From Planctomycetota bacterium (GTDB lineage: Bacteria; Planctomycetota; Planctomycetia; Gemmatales; Gemmataceae): 64,000 bases of DNA. The stretch covers positions 1 to 64,000 of the forward strand of contig JACPZP010000204.1 in NCBI GenBank assembly GCA_016195405.1, written 5' to 3'. A program made the translations under genes and the position numbers. The notes under the pieces were generated by a model. The model was not told where the DNA came from. It ran no database searches and saw nothing but the letters and a program-made list of their open reading frames with translations. Of the stretch, positions 16,052-25,114 are shown piece after piece (positions within the stretch are counted from its first letter, which is position 1; every line of letters starts with the position of its first letter).

Positions 16052-16723
16052 ATGAGCGGCATCCTTACTCTGTGGCGCCGGACCGAAAAATCCGCCACCG
16101 AGCGCTTGCTTCTACCTCCGGGGAAATACGTCCTTGGCCGGTCGTCGGAGTGCGAGCTTGTCGTCCGCGACAAAACGGTGTCGCGCCGCCACGCCGAGAT
16201 CGAAGCCTTTGAGGAGACGATGCGCGTCCGAGACCTCGGCAGCAGCAACGGCATCTATGTCGATTCGAAGCGCGTCGAGATGAGTCTAGTGGGACTTGGG
16301 CAGCGGGTCTGCTTCGGGCGCGTCGCGTTTCTCGTGATCGAAACCCTGACTTGGAAGGACAACAGTGTCGATTCGGAGCTAGCCACCGGCGCCTGCGCTG
16401 AGGGCGGTCACGGCGACGTCAGTCGCGGCGATGCCCGACGCGGCGACACCGGTCGCGGCGAATCCCCAAATCTCATCAATGAAAATGCGGCGACACAGGT
16501 GCTCTCAGCCGCCCAGGAGCGGATCCTTGCGCTCGCCGTGGATGGGTCTACGGAGAAACACATGGCGTCGCGGCTGCACCTTAGCGTGAACACCGTCCAC
16601 AATCACATCAAGGCGATTTATCGCGCTTTCGGCGTGCATTCCCGCCCTGAATTGCTGGCGCAGCTGCATGACAAGGAAGCAAGAAGCGTCCGCATCCTTG
16701 CTAATAAGCAACGGGACCTTTAG
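16052..16723 (+). CDS. FHA domain-LuxR-type HTH regulator
   Basis: A 223-residue fusion. The FHA domain (about residues 20-98) has the phosphothreonine-binding residues in place: GRS at 29-31, SRRH at 44-47 and SSNG at 64-67. A linker of four five-residue units of xRGDx type (about 119-138) follows, encoded by 15-nt repeats. The C-terminus is a GerE/LuxR helix-turn-helix (about 150-208: LSAAQERILALAVDGSTEKH, then SVNTVHNHIKAIYRAFGV). It therefore likely binds a phosphothreonine protein and DNA, linking Ser/Thr kinase signalling to transcription. Divergent from the M4 protease gene across a 168-bp shared intergenic region, where it may act. No strong ribosome binding site is visible. Confidence 0.85.
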   Translation: MSGILTLWRRTEKSATERLLLPPGKYVLGRSSECELVVRDKTVSRRHAEIEAFEETMRVRDLGSSNGIYVDSKRVEMSLVGLGQRVCFGRVAFLVIETLTWKDNSVDSELATGACAEGGHGDVSRGDARRGDTGRGESPNLINENAATQVLSAAQERILALAVDGSTEKHMASRLHLSVNTVHNHIKAIYRAFGVHSRPELLAQLHDKEARSVRILANKQRDL

Positions 16724-16737
16724 GAAACGCCATCGCG

Positions 16738-19599
16738 TTAGAGCGAATCTTCGAGCGCGAACAAGACATCCAGCACGTTCGCCGTCAAGCCGCCGCGCGC
16801 GTGGCCCTGGCCAAAGAGAGCCGCCACGTCGAAGCCCGCGGACCTTGTGCCGCCGTTTGCGAACAAGGCGGCTAAGGCGGCGGCGTGATCCTGCGGGATC
16901 GCCTGGATGCTGGCGCCGGCGAGAGGGGCCGCTTGCTGGCCGCCGCTTCGCCCGAGGATCGCGGCAATGACGTCGGCGAACGAGTCCGCGCGTCGGTCGC
17001 GGCGGTCGGCGCCCTCGTCGTCATGGTGATGACTGACGAAATGATCCGGCAAATCAGGCCGCTCGTCGCCCATCTTCACGGCGATGTTGCCGCCGTTCGG
17101 CGACAAGCCGGCTTCCGTCACGGTCGTCGTGACAAGATGCGAGAAGCCGCTGACGTACAAATGGGTGCCGCGCACGGTGTAAGTCGTTCCACTCAGCGTT
17201 ATGGTGCTCCCCGAGGTGCGGCCGTCGCCCCAGTTGATGGTGGCGACGAATGCGCTCACGGGCTCCACTCCGTTGGCGTGTGTAAACGTGGCCACGACGA
17301 TGTTGTTCTGCCTGCGGCCGAATACCGATAACGGACCGGACACGGTAATGGGTGGCTCGGACACCGCGGTGGTCACGCTGGCGGAATTGTTGGCGATGTT
17401 GGGATCATTCGCTCCGCTCGTTACGGAGGACGAATCCGTGACGTTGCCGTCCTCTGTCGATTGGGCGGTCACGGTCACGGTGGCGGCGCCGCCGTTGACG
17501 ATCGTGCCGAGGGAGAAGGTGACCACGCTGCCCGATTGCGAGAACGATCCCTGGCTCGTGGTGGCCGAAACGAATTTTAGATTGGCGCCAAGGGTGTTGG
17601 CGAGCACGGCGGCGGACGCGTCGGTCGGCCCGTTGTTGGTCACGGTATAGGTGTAGGTGACGTTGCTGCCTTCAAAGCTCGTGGCCGGTCCGTTGCCTGT
17701 AACCGCCAGATCGGTGCCCGGCGCATTATTCACGATGCTGCCGGCGACTGTGGCGGAATTGTTGGCGGAGTTGGGGTCGCCGGTGGCGCTGGTCGCCGAG
17801 ACCGTATTGGAGAAGTTGGCGCCGTTGGCCAGATTGCTTGGCGCGAAGACGACCAGCGTGAACGTATCCGTGTTGCCGGCGGCGACGCTGGCGGCGCTTT
17901 CGGTCACGCTGCCGCCCGATTGGCCGAACGTGAAGCTGTCGGGATTGCTGCCGCCCGGCGTGATCGAAACGAAGGAAGAGCCCGTCGGCAAGAGGTCGGT
18001 CAGTACCACGCTTTGGGCGGCGTCGGGCCCGTTGTTGGTAAGCGTGATGTTGTACGTGGCGTTGCTGCCCGCCGTCACGGAGGACGGCCCCGTCTGCGAG
18101 ACTGCCAGGTCGGCCGAGGTGGCCGGCCCGCTCAGCGAGAAGTTGGCGATGGCGGTGCCCCAGTTGGCTGTGGCCTCGTTGTTGGCAAACTCGTTGGCCG
18201 CCCAGAAACTGCCGTCCACCGGATCGACGTTGATGCCGCTCAGATCGCCGGCCCGGCCGCCCATGGCGAAGTCATGGTAGTTCGCCACACCCGATCCGGC
18301 CGGAACCTTGACCGACGTCTCCATGGTTCCCGACGCATCGGTCGGCACGCGGCCCGCGACCCACATCGACATGAAATCGGTGGAAGTGTCCGTGCCCGAT
18401 TGCATGTAGCTCATGCCGATCTGGCCGGAAGGATTGATGTCGATTCCCGGATAATAGATGTACGTGTTCGCGCCCGCGCTGACCCGCCCCTGCTGCGACA
18501 ACGTCGGCGTGGCGCCGCTGAGATTGACGGCATACCACTGAGCGACGTCTTGGGTCGCGGATAAGGAAACGGCGTGCGTGGCCACCAGCGTGCCGCTGGA
18601 GCTGGCGGACTTCATGATCCGCGAGTCGATGTTGTTGGTGATGGTCGTGCCGTTGGGGTTCTTGGGAGGCGCCACCGCCGAATAGGCGGTCACCGGCAGG
18701 TTCGTGTAGGTGAAGGTGCAAGCGTTCGAAAGGATGGTGCCGGTCGCCGAGGTCATCTTGATGACGTCGATGGAAGTGCCGTCGCCGTGTTCGGTGACCA
18801 GCCACATCGGGTCGCCGGCCACGGAGCCGTGCATGGTTGTGGGCCGGACGCTGAAGTCGTTGACGTCGTTCTTGTAGACATGGAGATTGGCCTGCGTCAC
18901 GCCGTTGGCGAGATCGTTGGCGTCGACGGCGACGACCTGGAGGTGCCCGCCGCTGACGACGCCGAACATGTTCAGCGTGAAGACGAAGCCGTCGCGATTG
19001 TAGCCGAAGTTGCCGGGATAGTCGGCGTCGAAGCCGCTCTCGGTGGTGGTGATCTTGTAGAAGTTCCAGTCGCCGGCCGACAGCGTGGATGGATTGCTCG
19101 TCTTGGAAACGGCGACGTCGAACGCGCTCACGTGCGTGCTGAAATTAACGTCCTGGTCGCCGACGATGAAGCGCCCGATCAACTCGTCATAGGCGACGAT
19201 GGGGTCGGAAAGGCCGGAGCCGCTGTCGGCCCTCGTCAGTCCTCCCGTCGTGAAATAGAAATGCGTGAAGCTATCCCTGACTTGCGTGCCGCCGGTAGCC
19301 TTGGGGCTGTAAACGGCGAGTTCTTGATTGACGCTCTCCACGTAGTTGGACGGACCGGCGGCGCCGACGGTGTCGGGAGGCACAAAGCCGCCGCTCTGGT
19401 TGAAATCCAGTCCGGTGTAATTGCTGGTGATGGAGACGGTCGGCACGGTGCGGTCTTCGAGGCGCTCGACCGCCGGATGCAGCGTCGATCCGCGCAGCGT
19501 GGATCCGCGCAGCGTCGATCCGCGCGGGCCCTTTTTGGCTATTCTCCTCGATTTGGTCGATTTCCAGCGAAGCGAAGGCAATAGCGAACGCAGAGCCAT
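16738..19599 (-). CDS. Giant secreted protein with DUF11 repeats
   Basis: A 953-residue protein with a basic leader, three RGSTL pentapeptides (residues 26-40, from 15-nt repeats) and the signature VERLEDRTVP (about 45-53). That signature is shared with the giant protein at 7.2-12.3 kb. A large N-terminal beta-rich domain (about 55-490) has sequences such as GLDFNQSGGFVPPDTVGAAG that suggest a propeller. Two DUF11-type modules follow (about 495-620 and 628-745, each with ADLAV or TDLAV starts and NNGPD/NNGPT turns), then a PKD-like module (about 750-840) and an Asp/His-rich tail (HHHDDEGADRRDRRAD). Probably surface-exposed; exact role unknown. ATG MALRSLLPSL has GGAGGAAGG upstream. Confidence 0.82.
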   Translation of the reverse strand: MALRSLLPSLRWKSTKSRRIAKKGPRGSTLRGSTLRGSTLHPAVERLEDRTVPTVSITSNYTGLDFNQSGGFVPPDTVGAAGPSNYVESVNQELAVYSPKATGGTQVRDSFTHFYFTTGGLTRADSGSGLSDPIVAYDELIGRFIVGDQDVNFSTHVSAFDVAVSKTSNPSTLSAGDWNFYKITTTESGFDADYPGNFGYNRDGFVFTLNMFGVVSGGHLQVVAVDANDLANGVTQANLHVYKNDVNDFSVRPTTMHGSVAGDPMWLVTEHGDGTSIDVIKMTSATGTILSNACTFTYTNLPVTAYSAVAPPKNPNGTTITNNIDSRIMKSASSSGTLVATHAVSLSATQDVAQWYAVNLSGATPTLSQQGRVSAGANTYIYYPGIDINPSGQIGMSYMQSGTDTSTDFMSMWVAGRVPTDASGTMETSVKVPAGSGVANYHDFAMGGRAGDLSGINVDPVDGSFWAANEFANNEATANWGTAIANFSLSGPATSADLAVSQTGPSSVTAGSNATYNITLTNNGPDAAQSVVLTDLLPTGSSFVSITPGGSNPDSFTFGQSGGSVTESAASVAAGNTDTFTLVVFAPSNLANGANFSNTVSATSATGDPNSANNSATVAGSIVNNAPGTDLAVTGNGPATSFEGSNVTYTYTVTNNGPTDASAAVLANTLGANLKFVSATTSQGSFSQSGSVVTFSLGTIVNGGAATVTVTAQSTEDGNVTDSSSVTSGANDPNIANNSASVTTAVSEPPITVSGPLSVFGRRQNNIVVATFTHANGVEPVSAFVATINWGDGRTSGSTITLSGTTYTVRGTHLYVSGFSHLVTTTVTEAGLSPNGGNIAVKMGDERPDLPDHFVSHHHDDEGADRRDRRADSFADVIAAILGRSGGQQAAPLAGASIQAIPQDHAAALAALFANGGTRSAGFDVAALFGQGHARGGLTANVLDVLFALEDSL

Positions 19600-19816
19600 G
19601 GCACCTTCCTCCAGAAATGATGCAGGATGAATGCGAGTCGAAGTCGATTGCCAATTCAGCGCCGGCGCCCTGCGCGTCACGCGCCAATCGACCTTTTTTT
19701 GTAGCCGCTGATTGGGACGATTGCAACAAGAAAACAGGAATTTTACCAACGGGACAACGGAGAAAGGGGACCGACAAAGAGCATGCGGTGAATCGTGAAA
19801 CCATGATGCGCCGCAT

Positions 19817-20965
19817 TCAATCGGAGCTTCCAGCCGCTGCCGCCCCCGCCACGATCACGTCGGCCTCCGGCAGCGCGTGCAGCAGCCGGTCGAGCACCGA
19901 CTGGCCGAACCAACGGTGATACCAAGGCCGCCGCGTTCGGCCCAACACGACGTGGGAGATGCCGTATTCCTTGGCGAAGGCCGCGATCGTGCTGACCACG
20001 TCGGTGCCCTTGAATTTCATGGGGATGCCGCCGAGCTTCTGGACCAGCTCCAGGTTGTTGTTGATGTGCCGTTGCGTGGCGGTGGCGATCCGAGTCAGGT
20101 CCTCGCGGGGAGTCTCAATGTAAACGGCATACCACGGAGCGCTCAGGCGGTCGGCCAGGCGCGAGCCTTTGCGGAGGACGTGTTCGACGCCTGGACCGCG
20201 CGAACTCAAGCACACCATGACCCGCGCGGATCCGCTTGGCATGTTTCCTTCCTCATTGTCGGAACGCCGGCGATCCAAACGGTGGGCGATCTCTTCCAGC
20301 GCGAATTCGCGCAGGCGTGTGAGATTGGCTTGCGTGAAGAAGTTCTCGAGGGAGCGCTGGACGCGTTCTTCGGGATAGATTTTGCCTGCCACGAGGCGCT
20401 CGCGCAGGTCTTCGGCGGACAGATCGACATTGACGAGCTGATCGGCCAGGCCCAGGACATAGTCAGGTACGCGCTCCTTGACCTTCACGCTCGTCGCCTT
20501 CTCGACGAGATCGTAGAGGCTTTCGAGGTGCTGGATGTTGAGCGTGCTGATGACGTTGATGCCCGCGCGTAACAGATCTTCCACGTCCTGGTAGCGTTTG
20601 GCGTTGCGGCTCCCCGGCGCGTTCGTGTGGGCTAGCTCGTCCACCAGCGCCACCGCGGGCCGCCGGGTTAGGATCGCGTCGACATCCATCTCTTCGAGTA
20701 CGACGCCGCGGTATTCGATCTTCCGGCGCGGCACCTGCTCCAAGTCGCCGATTTGCGCGGCGGTCTCGGCCCGGCCATGCGTCTCGATCATGCCGATAAC
20801 GACGTCCACACCTTGACGCTTAAGGCGCTGGCCTTCCTGAAGCATTTCGTAGGTTTTGCCGACGCCCGCGGCGAAGCCAAGATAAATCTTGAGCCGGCCG
20901 CGCTGCCGCTGGCGAATCAGGCTCAGGAAATGTTCGGGAGGCAGGCGCCTTTGATCGTCGGGCAC
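19817..20965 (-). CDS. KdpD N-terminal sensor module plus Usp domain, no kinase
   Basis: A 382-residue protein covering only the cytoplasmic N-terminal part of the KdpD sensor. The KdpD domain (about 15-225) has Walker A GFAAGVGKT and Walker B VALVDELAHTNAPGS, and a Usp-like domain follows (about 245-375: ARVMVCLSSRGPGVEHVLRK). The transmembrane helices and histidine kinase domain of full KdpD are absent and no frameshift remnant follows. Full-length KdpD is roughly 900 residues. Start set at GTG (VPDDQRRLPP) because AGGAC lies 6 nt upstream; a GTG at 21004 has no such site. Encoded just downstream of a separate kinase and regulator and near kdpFABC, it probably passes a potassium or turgor signal to another kinase. 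Confidence 0.88.
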   Translation of the reverse strand: MPDDQRRLPPEHFLSLIRQRQRGRLKIYLGFAAGVGKTYEMLQEGQRLKRQGVDVVIGMIETHGRAETAAQIGDLEQVPRRKIEYRGVVLEEMDVDAILTRRPAVALVDELAHTNAPGSRNAKRYQDVEDLLRAGINVISTLNIQHLESLYDLVEKATSVKVKERVPDYVLGLADQLVNVDLSAEDLRERLVAGKIYPEERVQRSLENFFTQANLTRLREFALEEIAHRLDRRRSDNEEGNMPSGSARVMVCLSSRGPGVEHVLRKGSRLADRLSAPWYAVYIETPREDLTRIATATQRHINNNLELVQKLGGIPMKFKGTDVVSTIAAFAKEYGISHVVLGRTRRPWYHRWFGQSVLDRLLHALPEADVIVAGAAAAGSSD

Positions 20966-21051
20966 GATTGAGTCCTCATCGAAACATTCGTAGTGTGCAA
21001 CCACTTAGAATTCGTGGTGTGCAACTGTTTAATAACTCAGAGGTGACTTCT

Positions 21052-21546
21052 GGCCCCCCTCTCCCCCCGCTTGAGAGACGTAGAGTTCGCAGCCACGTCG
21101 CGGCGGGGGGAGAGGGGTTGGGGGGGGCGAATCGGAGCCGCCGCAGCCAATGCCACCCTCACCCCCAGCCCCTCTCCCTCCGCCGATTATTATGTTGCAG
21201 CGGTCGAGTCGCTCCAAGCGGAGGGAGAGGGGAGCCAGACCCTCACTCCACTAATCTTGATTCGTCGCTCTACTACCATCACTCAGCGTTCAAGTGGCCC
21301 CCCTCTCCCCCCGCTTGAGAGACGTATAGTTCGCAGCCAGGTCGCGGCGGGGGGAGAGGGGTTGGGGGTGAGGGGGGCGAATCGGAGCCGCCGCAGCCAA
21401 TGCCACCCCCAGCCCCAGCCCCTCTCCCTCAGCCGATCTTTATGTTGCAGCGGTCGAGTCGCTCCAAGCGGAGGGAGAGGGGAGCCAGACCCTCACTCGA
21501 CTAGTTTTGATTAGTCGCTTTACTACCATCACTCAGCGTTCAAGTG
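21052..21546. repeat. Tandem duplication, two ~244-bp units (family J elements)
   Basis: The block beginning GGCCCCCCTCTCCCCCCGC at 21052 recurs at 21296 with a few substitutions, giving a period of 244 bp. Each unit contains two nested palindromes (CCCCTCTCCCCCCGC/GCGGGGGGAGAGGGG and CCCCTCTCCCTC/GCGGAGGGAGAGG). The right edge covers the last codons and stop of the histidine kinase gene. No gene is seen in 20966-21532. Confidence 0.92.
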
Positions 21547-23464
21547 CGTGACCCACGACGTAATCCGGCGACTCCGACAACTTCGCCGCGATCGGCAGGC
21601 GCATGCGGAAAACCGTGCCGGCGCCCGGCTGGCTTTCGCAGGTGATGATGCCGCCATGCGCCGTCACGATTTCTTGAACGATCGCCAAGCCGAGGCCGGT
21701 GCCGCTGCCACGGCTCTGACCGGGAACGCGAAAGAACTTCTCGAAAACATGACCAACGTATTCGGATGGGATGCCGCAGCCGGTGTCCGTTACGGAGAGC
21801 ATAACGCCGTCGCCGTCGGGTGAAGCGGTCAGTGTGATCGTTCCTCCCGAGTCCGTATAGGTCAAAGCGTTGTCGAGCAGGTTGCTGAGCGCATGTCCGA
21901 TTCGCTTTACGTCCACGGAAATCGGCGGAAGATCATCCGGCGCCTCCACCTTGATCTGCACATTCTTATCCTCGGCCCGAGCGCAGATCGCGTCGGCGGC
22001 GCTCTGAAGCAAAAACACGGGCGTTTCCGGTCGGACATCAAGTTGCCGCGAGCCCTGTTCGAGACGGGCAAGGTCGAGGAGATTGTTGACCATGGCGAGG
22101 AGGCGTTCGCTGTTCTCGCGCGCGTCCAGAAGCAACTCCATTTGTTTCGGAGTCAGCGGCCCAACCGATTCCTCCAAGAGGAGGTGCACAGCCAAGCGGA
22201 TGCTGGTGAGCGGCGTCTTGAGTTCATGGCTCACGGTGGCGACCATATTTCCTTTGACTTGATCGAGCAGGCGCAGGCGGGTCACGTCTTGGAGCAAGAC
22301 TGCGACGCCCAAGCTGTAACCGAGCGGGTCGCGGATCGCAAGAATTCGCGGCAGCAAGGCGCGCTCTCGGCCGCTGGAGCCGAGCAACAGAGCGCGGTCA
22401 AAGCCTTCGGGGAGGTAGTCGCTTCGACCTTGCAGCGCTTCGGCCAACGGCTTGCACAAGGGTTCGGGGGGTTGCCAGATTCCCGTCGCAGGTTGCCCGG
22501 GTTGTTTCGGCACGACTCCTAGGAGGCGGCGGGCGGCGGGATTGGCCAGCTCGACGCTGCCTTCCGAATCGATGACGAGAACCGGATCGGGGAAAGAGTC
22601 GATGGTTGCCTGGCTGGTCCGTTGGGCGCGCAAAAGCTGAGCGCCATGAGATTGGCGGAATTCTCGCAGGTGGCGCGCCATGAGATTGAACGCTTGAGCG
22701 AGTTCGCCCAGCTCGTCGCCCGACAGGACCGGCACGACTTGGTCCAGATTGCCGGCGCTGATCCCTTGGGCGGAGCGGGTTACTTCGCGGATGGGCCGTA
22801 GCGTCGTCCGGATCGTGTGCCAAGCGGACAGCCCCGCGAGCAAGACCGCTGCCGCCAAGCCCGCGCCGAGCCCGATCATGAAATGGACTGCGGTTTGGCT
22901 TGCTTCGACGCTGGCTGTTTTCATCTGCTTCTGGTTTAGCTGCAGTACGTCGTGGGCGGCTTGCTTGATGCTTCCAAAGGTGTCGTAGAGGCCGCCGCTG
23001 CCGTAGTAATCCTGATGCGCGGCGGCGCCCTTGGCGGCGCGGGCATAGAATTCAGTTCCCTGAATGCGATAGCGCGCGGTAAAGGTCAGCAGGCGCTCCA
23101 CGAGTTCATCCTCCGCGGGGTGAATCGTGATGTTTTGTTGCTCTTTCCGCAGGGCCGATTCGTAGTTGCGCCAATGCTCTTCAAAAGCCGTGCGCGCTTT
23201 GGCCTCCAAAGTCGCTTTCTCCTTGACATCGCTCAGCCCACGGGCAACGAGCATGAATTGGAAGGAGGAGTCGATGCGCTCCAGGGCTTCCTTCAAATCC
23301 TGCATGGCAATAACGCTCTCGTAGTTTTCGCGTAGAATCACGTCGATGGCGCCGCCCAAACGGTGCAGCAACAACAGACCGGCGCTGCCGAGCACGCCTA
23401 GGAGGATCAACAGCGGAAGCAGAGTCAACAAGATCCGCTGGCGAAGCGTCATAAGACTTTTCAT
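21533..23464 (-). CDS. Membrane histidine kinase, KinB-like (HAMP-PAS-HisKA-HATPase)
   Basis: A 643-residue sensor kinase. Helix 1 spans about 9-33, followed by an extracytoplasmic helical region (34-190), helix 2 (192-215), HAMP (215-270), PAS (280-395), HisKA with phospho-acceptor H413 in VSHELKTPL, and HATPase (about 510-625). The HATPase carries N box NLLDNALTYT, G1 DTGCGIP and G2 GTGLGLAI. The architecture is that of KinB/NtrB-like kinases. It sits between the stand-alone KdpD sensor and an NtrC-family regulator, all on one strand, so it presumably phosphorylates that regulator. The stop codon lies within the 244-bp tandem repeat. Start ATG 23464, with GAGG about 10 nt upstream; a second ATG four codons in is an alternative. 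Confidence 0.92.
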   Translation of the reverse strand: MKSLMTLRQRILLTLLPLLILLGVLGSAGLLLLHRLGGAIDVILRENYESVIAMQDLKEALERIDSSFQFMLVARGLSDVKEKATLEAKARTAFEEHWRNYESALRKEQQNITIHPAEDELVERLLTFTARYRIQGTEFYARAAKGAAAHQDYYGSGGLYDTFGSIKQAAHDVLQLNQKQMKTASVEASQTAVHFMIGLGAGLAAAVLLAGLSAWHTIRTTLRPIREVTRSAQGISAGNLDQVVPVLSGDELGELAQAFNLMARHLREFRQSHGAQLLRAQRTSQATIDSFPDPVLVIDSEGSVELANPAARRLLGVVPKQPGQPATGIWQPPEPLCKPLAEALQGRSDYLPEGFDRALLLGSSGRERALLPRILAIRDPLGYSLGVAVLLQDVTRLRLLDQVKGNMVATVSHELKTPLTSIRLAVHLLLEESVGPLTPKQMELLLDARENSERLLAMVNNLLDLARLEQGSRQLDVRPETPVFLLQSAADAICARAEDKNVQIKVEAPDDLPPISVDVKRIGHALSNLLDNALTYTDSGGTITLTASPDGDGVMLSVTDTGCGIPSEYVGHVFEKFFRVPGQSRGSGTGLGLAIVQEIVTAHGGIITCESQPGAGTVFRMRLPIAAKLSESPDYVVGHALER

Positions 23465-23483
23465 CGATTGATCCTCACCCAGC

Positions 23484-23534
23484 TGCCGAACTCGTTAGAG
23501 TTCGGCCAATCCGAATTCTGACGAATTCGGCTAC
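23484..23534. repeat. Palindromic repeat family I, copy 2
   Basis: GCCGAACTCGTTAGAGTTCGG and CCGAATTCTGACGAATTCGG form two adjacent hairpins filling the gap between kinase and regulator genes. Related to 4405-4457. Confidence 0.8.
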
Positions 23535-23536
23535 TT

Positions 23537-24871
23537 CTATGCTCCATGGCGCTTGCGCTTGCGGTAAAGCGTGCTCGGGTCGATGCCAAGCGTTGTCGCC
23601 GCCTCTTCCAATGTCGCCCTGTTAGCCAACACGCGGCGGATGTGCTCGGCTTCCAGTTGTTCCAAAGTGACCGCTCCGCCAATCTCCATGGTGCATGGCG
23701 GCAAGGTCGCGCCGATCTGGGCCGGCAAGTCCGCCAAGCCGACTTGGGAACCTGGTGTCAAGATGACGCCACGCTCGATGGAATTGCGTAACTCCCGGAT
23801 GTTGCCGGGCCACGGGTAGCGGAGGAAAGCCGAGCGCGCCTCCTCGGTGAAACCGGAAATCGCCTTGCCGGTTTGCCGAGCGAAGAACGCGAGCAGGTGC
23901 TCCGCGAGCGGCTGAATGTCCTTGCGACGTTGGCGCAAGGGCGGCATGACCACCTCGATCACATTGATCCGATAAAGCAAATCTTCGCGAAAGGCGCCTG
24001 CGGCCACGGCGGCCTTCAGATCGCGGTTTGTGGCGGCGAGGATGCGGACGTCGCAAGCGCGCGTTCGTGTCTCGCCGATGCGCTCATAACGCTTCTCTTG
24101 GAGGAGCCGCAATAGCTTGGGCTGCAGCGCGGGGGGAAGGTCGCCGATCTCATCGAGCAAGAGCGTCCCGTCCTCCGCGGCAGCAACCTTTCCCAAGGTA
24201 TCCTGAACAGCCCCCGTGAAGGCGCCGCGGACATGCCCGAACAACTCGCTTTCGAGAAGTTCCGCCGACAGGCTTGGACAATGGACTGTGATAAACGGGG
24301 CGGCGGCGCGGCGGCTGCGAGCGTGAATGGCGCGAGCGAGCACACCCTTGCCGGTGCCGCTTTCGCCAAGAAGCAACACGGCCGCGTCGGTAGGCGCCGC
24401 TTTGAAGGCGACGTCCATCGCATGCCGCATCGCCGGCTCCTGCGTTTGCAAGTCGGCTTCGGGCACGATGGATCGAACCTGCTCTTCCAGTTCTTCCACA
24501 TGGGATTGCAGGCGTCGAATACGGCTAACCCGGTCTAGCACCAAGCGAAGCTGATTGGGCGTGAACGGCTTAGGAAGGTAATCAAAAGCTCCGCGGCGCA
24601 TGGCTTCGACGGCGCTTTCGATGGTCGCATACGCGGTGACCACCACGACCGCAAGACCCGGCGCCAGCCGCAGCAGCACGGGCAACAGATCCAACCCTTG
24701 CTCGCGGCCAAGGCGAAGGTCGAGAAATGCCACTTCAAATAACCGATGTCCCAAGCATTCCTGAGCGCGGGCGCCGTCAGACGCCTCCGTGACGCGGTGA
24801 TCCATCGTTTCCAGGGCGAGCCGCAGCGACTTTCGCAAGCTCGGGTCATCGTCGATGAGAAGGATATTCAT
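23537..24871 (-). CDS. Sigma-54-dependent response regulator, AlgB/NtrC-like
   Basis: A 444-residue regulator: receiver with phospho-acceptor D51 (VAFLDLRLG), AAA+ domain with Walker A GESGTGKG, the sigma-54 contact loop GAFTGA and Walker B GTLLLDEIGD, and a C-terminal Fis-type helix-turn-helix (LEEAATTLGIDPSTLYRKRK). GAGGAA precedes the ATG. Downstream on the same strand are a KinB-like kinase and a KdpD sensor module; divergently transcribed is kdpFABC. The usual kdp regulator, KdpE, is an OmpR-type protein, and no KdpE is present. A sigma-54 promoter motif with an upstream inverted repeat lies in front of kdp, so this protein is the likely kdp activator. Confidence 0.93.
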   Translation of the reverse strand: MNILLIDDDPSLRKSLRLALETMDHRVTEASDGARAQECLGHRLFEVAFLDLRLGREQGLDLLPVLLRLAPGLAVVVVTAYATIESAVEAMRRGAFDYLPKPFTPNQLRLVLDRVSRIRRLQSHVEELEEQVRSIVPEADLQTQEPAMRHAMDVAFKAAPTDAAVLLLGESGTGKGVLARAIHARSRRAAAPFITVHCPSLSAELLESELFGHVRGAFTGAVQDTLGKVAAAEDGTLLLDEIGDLPPALQPKLLRLLQEKRYERIGETRTRACDVRILAATNRDLKAAVAAGAFREDLLYRINVIEVVMPPLRQRRKDIQPLAEHLLAFFARQTGKAISGFTEEARSAFLRYPWPGNIRELRNSIERGVILTPGSQVGLADLPAQIGATLPPCTMEIGGAVTLEQLEAEHIRRVLANRATLEEAATTLGIDPSTLYRKRKRHGA

Positions 24872-25011
24872 GCTATTCCTCAGAAGGCGAAACGCATACG
24901 GCGTACCGGCTTCGCCGCTTACAGTGGCTCATCAGAAACTCCACTCACGTAATGCCTTGCGCGCTGCACCCACGATGCTCTCTGCATCCAGAAAACCAAA
25001 GATCATGCATC

Positions 25012-25038
25012 TTGCAAATAATGTCGTGCGATTTGCAA
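25012..25038. promoter_or_regulatory. Candidate enhancer (activator site) of kdp
   Basis: A perfect 8-bp inverted repeat, TTGCAAAT then ATTTGCAA, separated by 11 bp. It lies about 80-105 bp upstream of the sigma-54 promoter motif, a usual distance for an NtrC-type dimer site. Binding by the regulator at 23537-24871 is inferred. Confidence 0.5.
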
Positions 25039-25114
25039 TCTCTGGTTATTGTCACCGATTGCCCGCCAATCTGCAATTGATTCGCTGGCAACGAATTGCG
25101 CTTAAAAGGTCTTT

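Noticed and set aside
21052-21546. Possible CRISPR array or replication origin iterons
   Set aside because: Only two long units of nested GC palindromes, no spacers, no DnaA-box-like repeats.
25086-25100. Second sigma-54-like motif TGGCAACGAATTGC
   Set aside because: The GG-GC spacing is 9 bp, not 10, and the -24 element is weak; the motif at 25117-25130 fits better.
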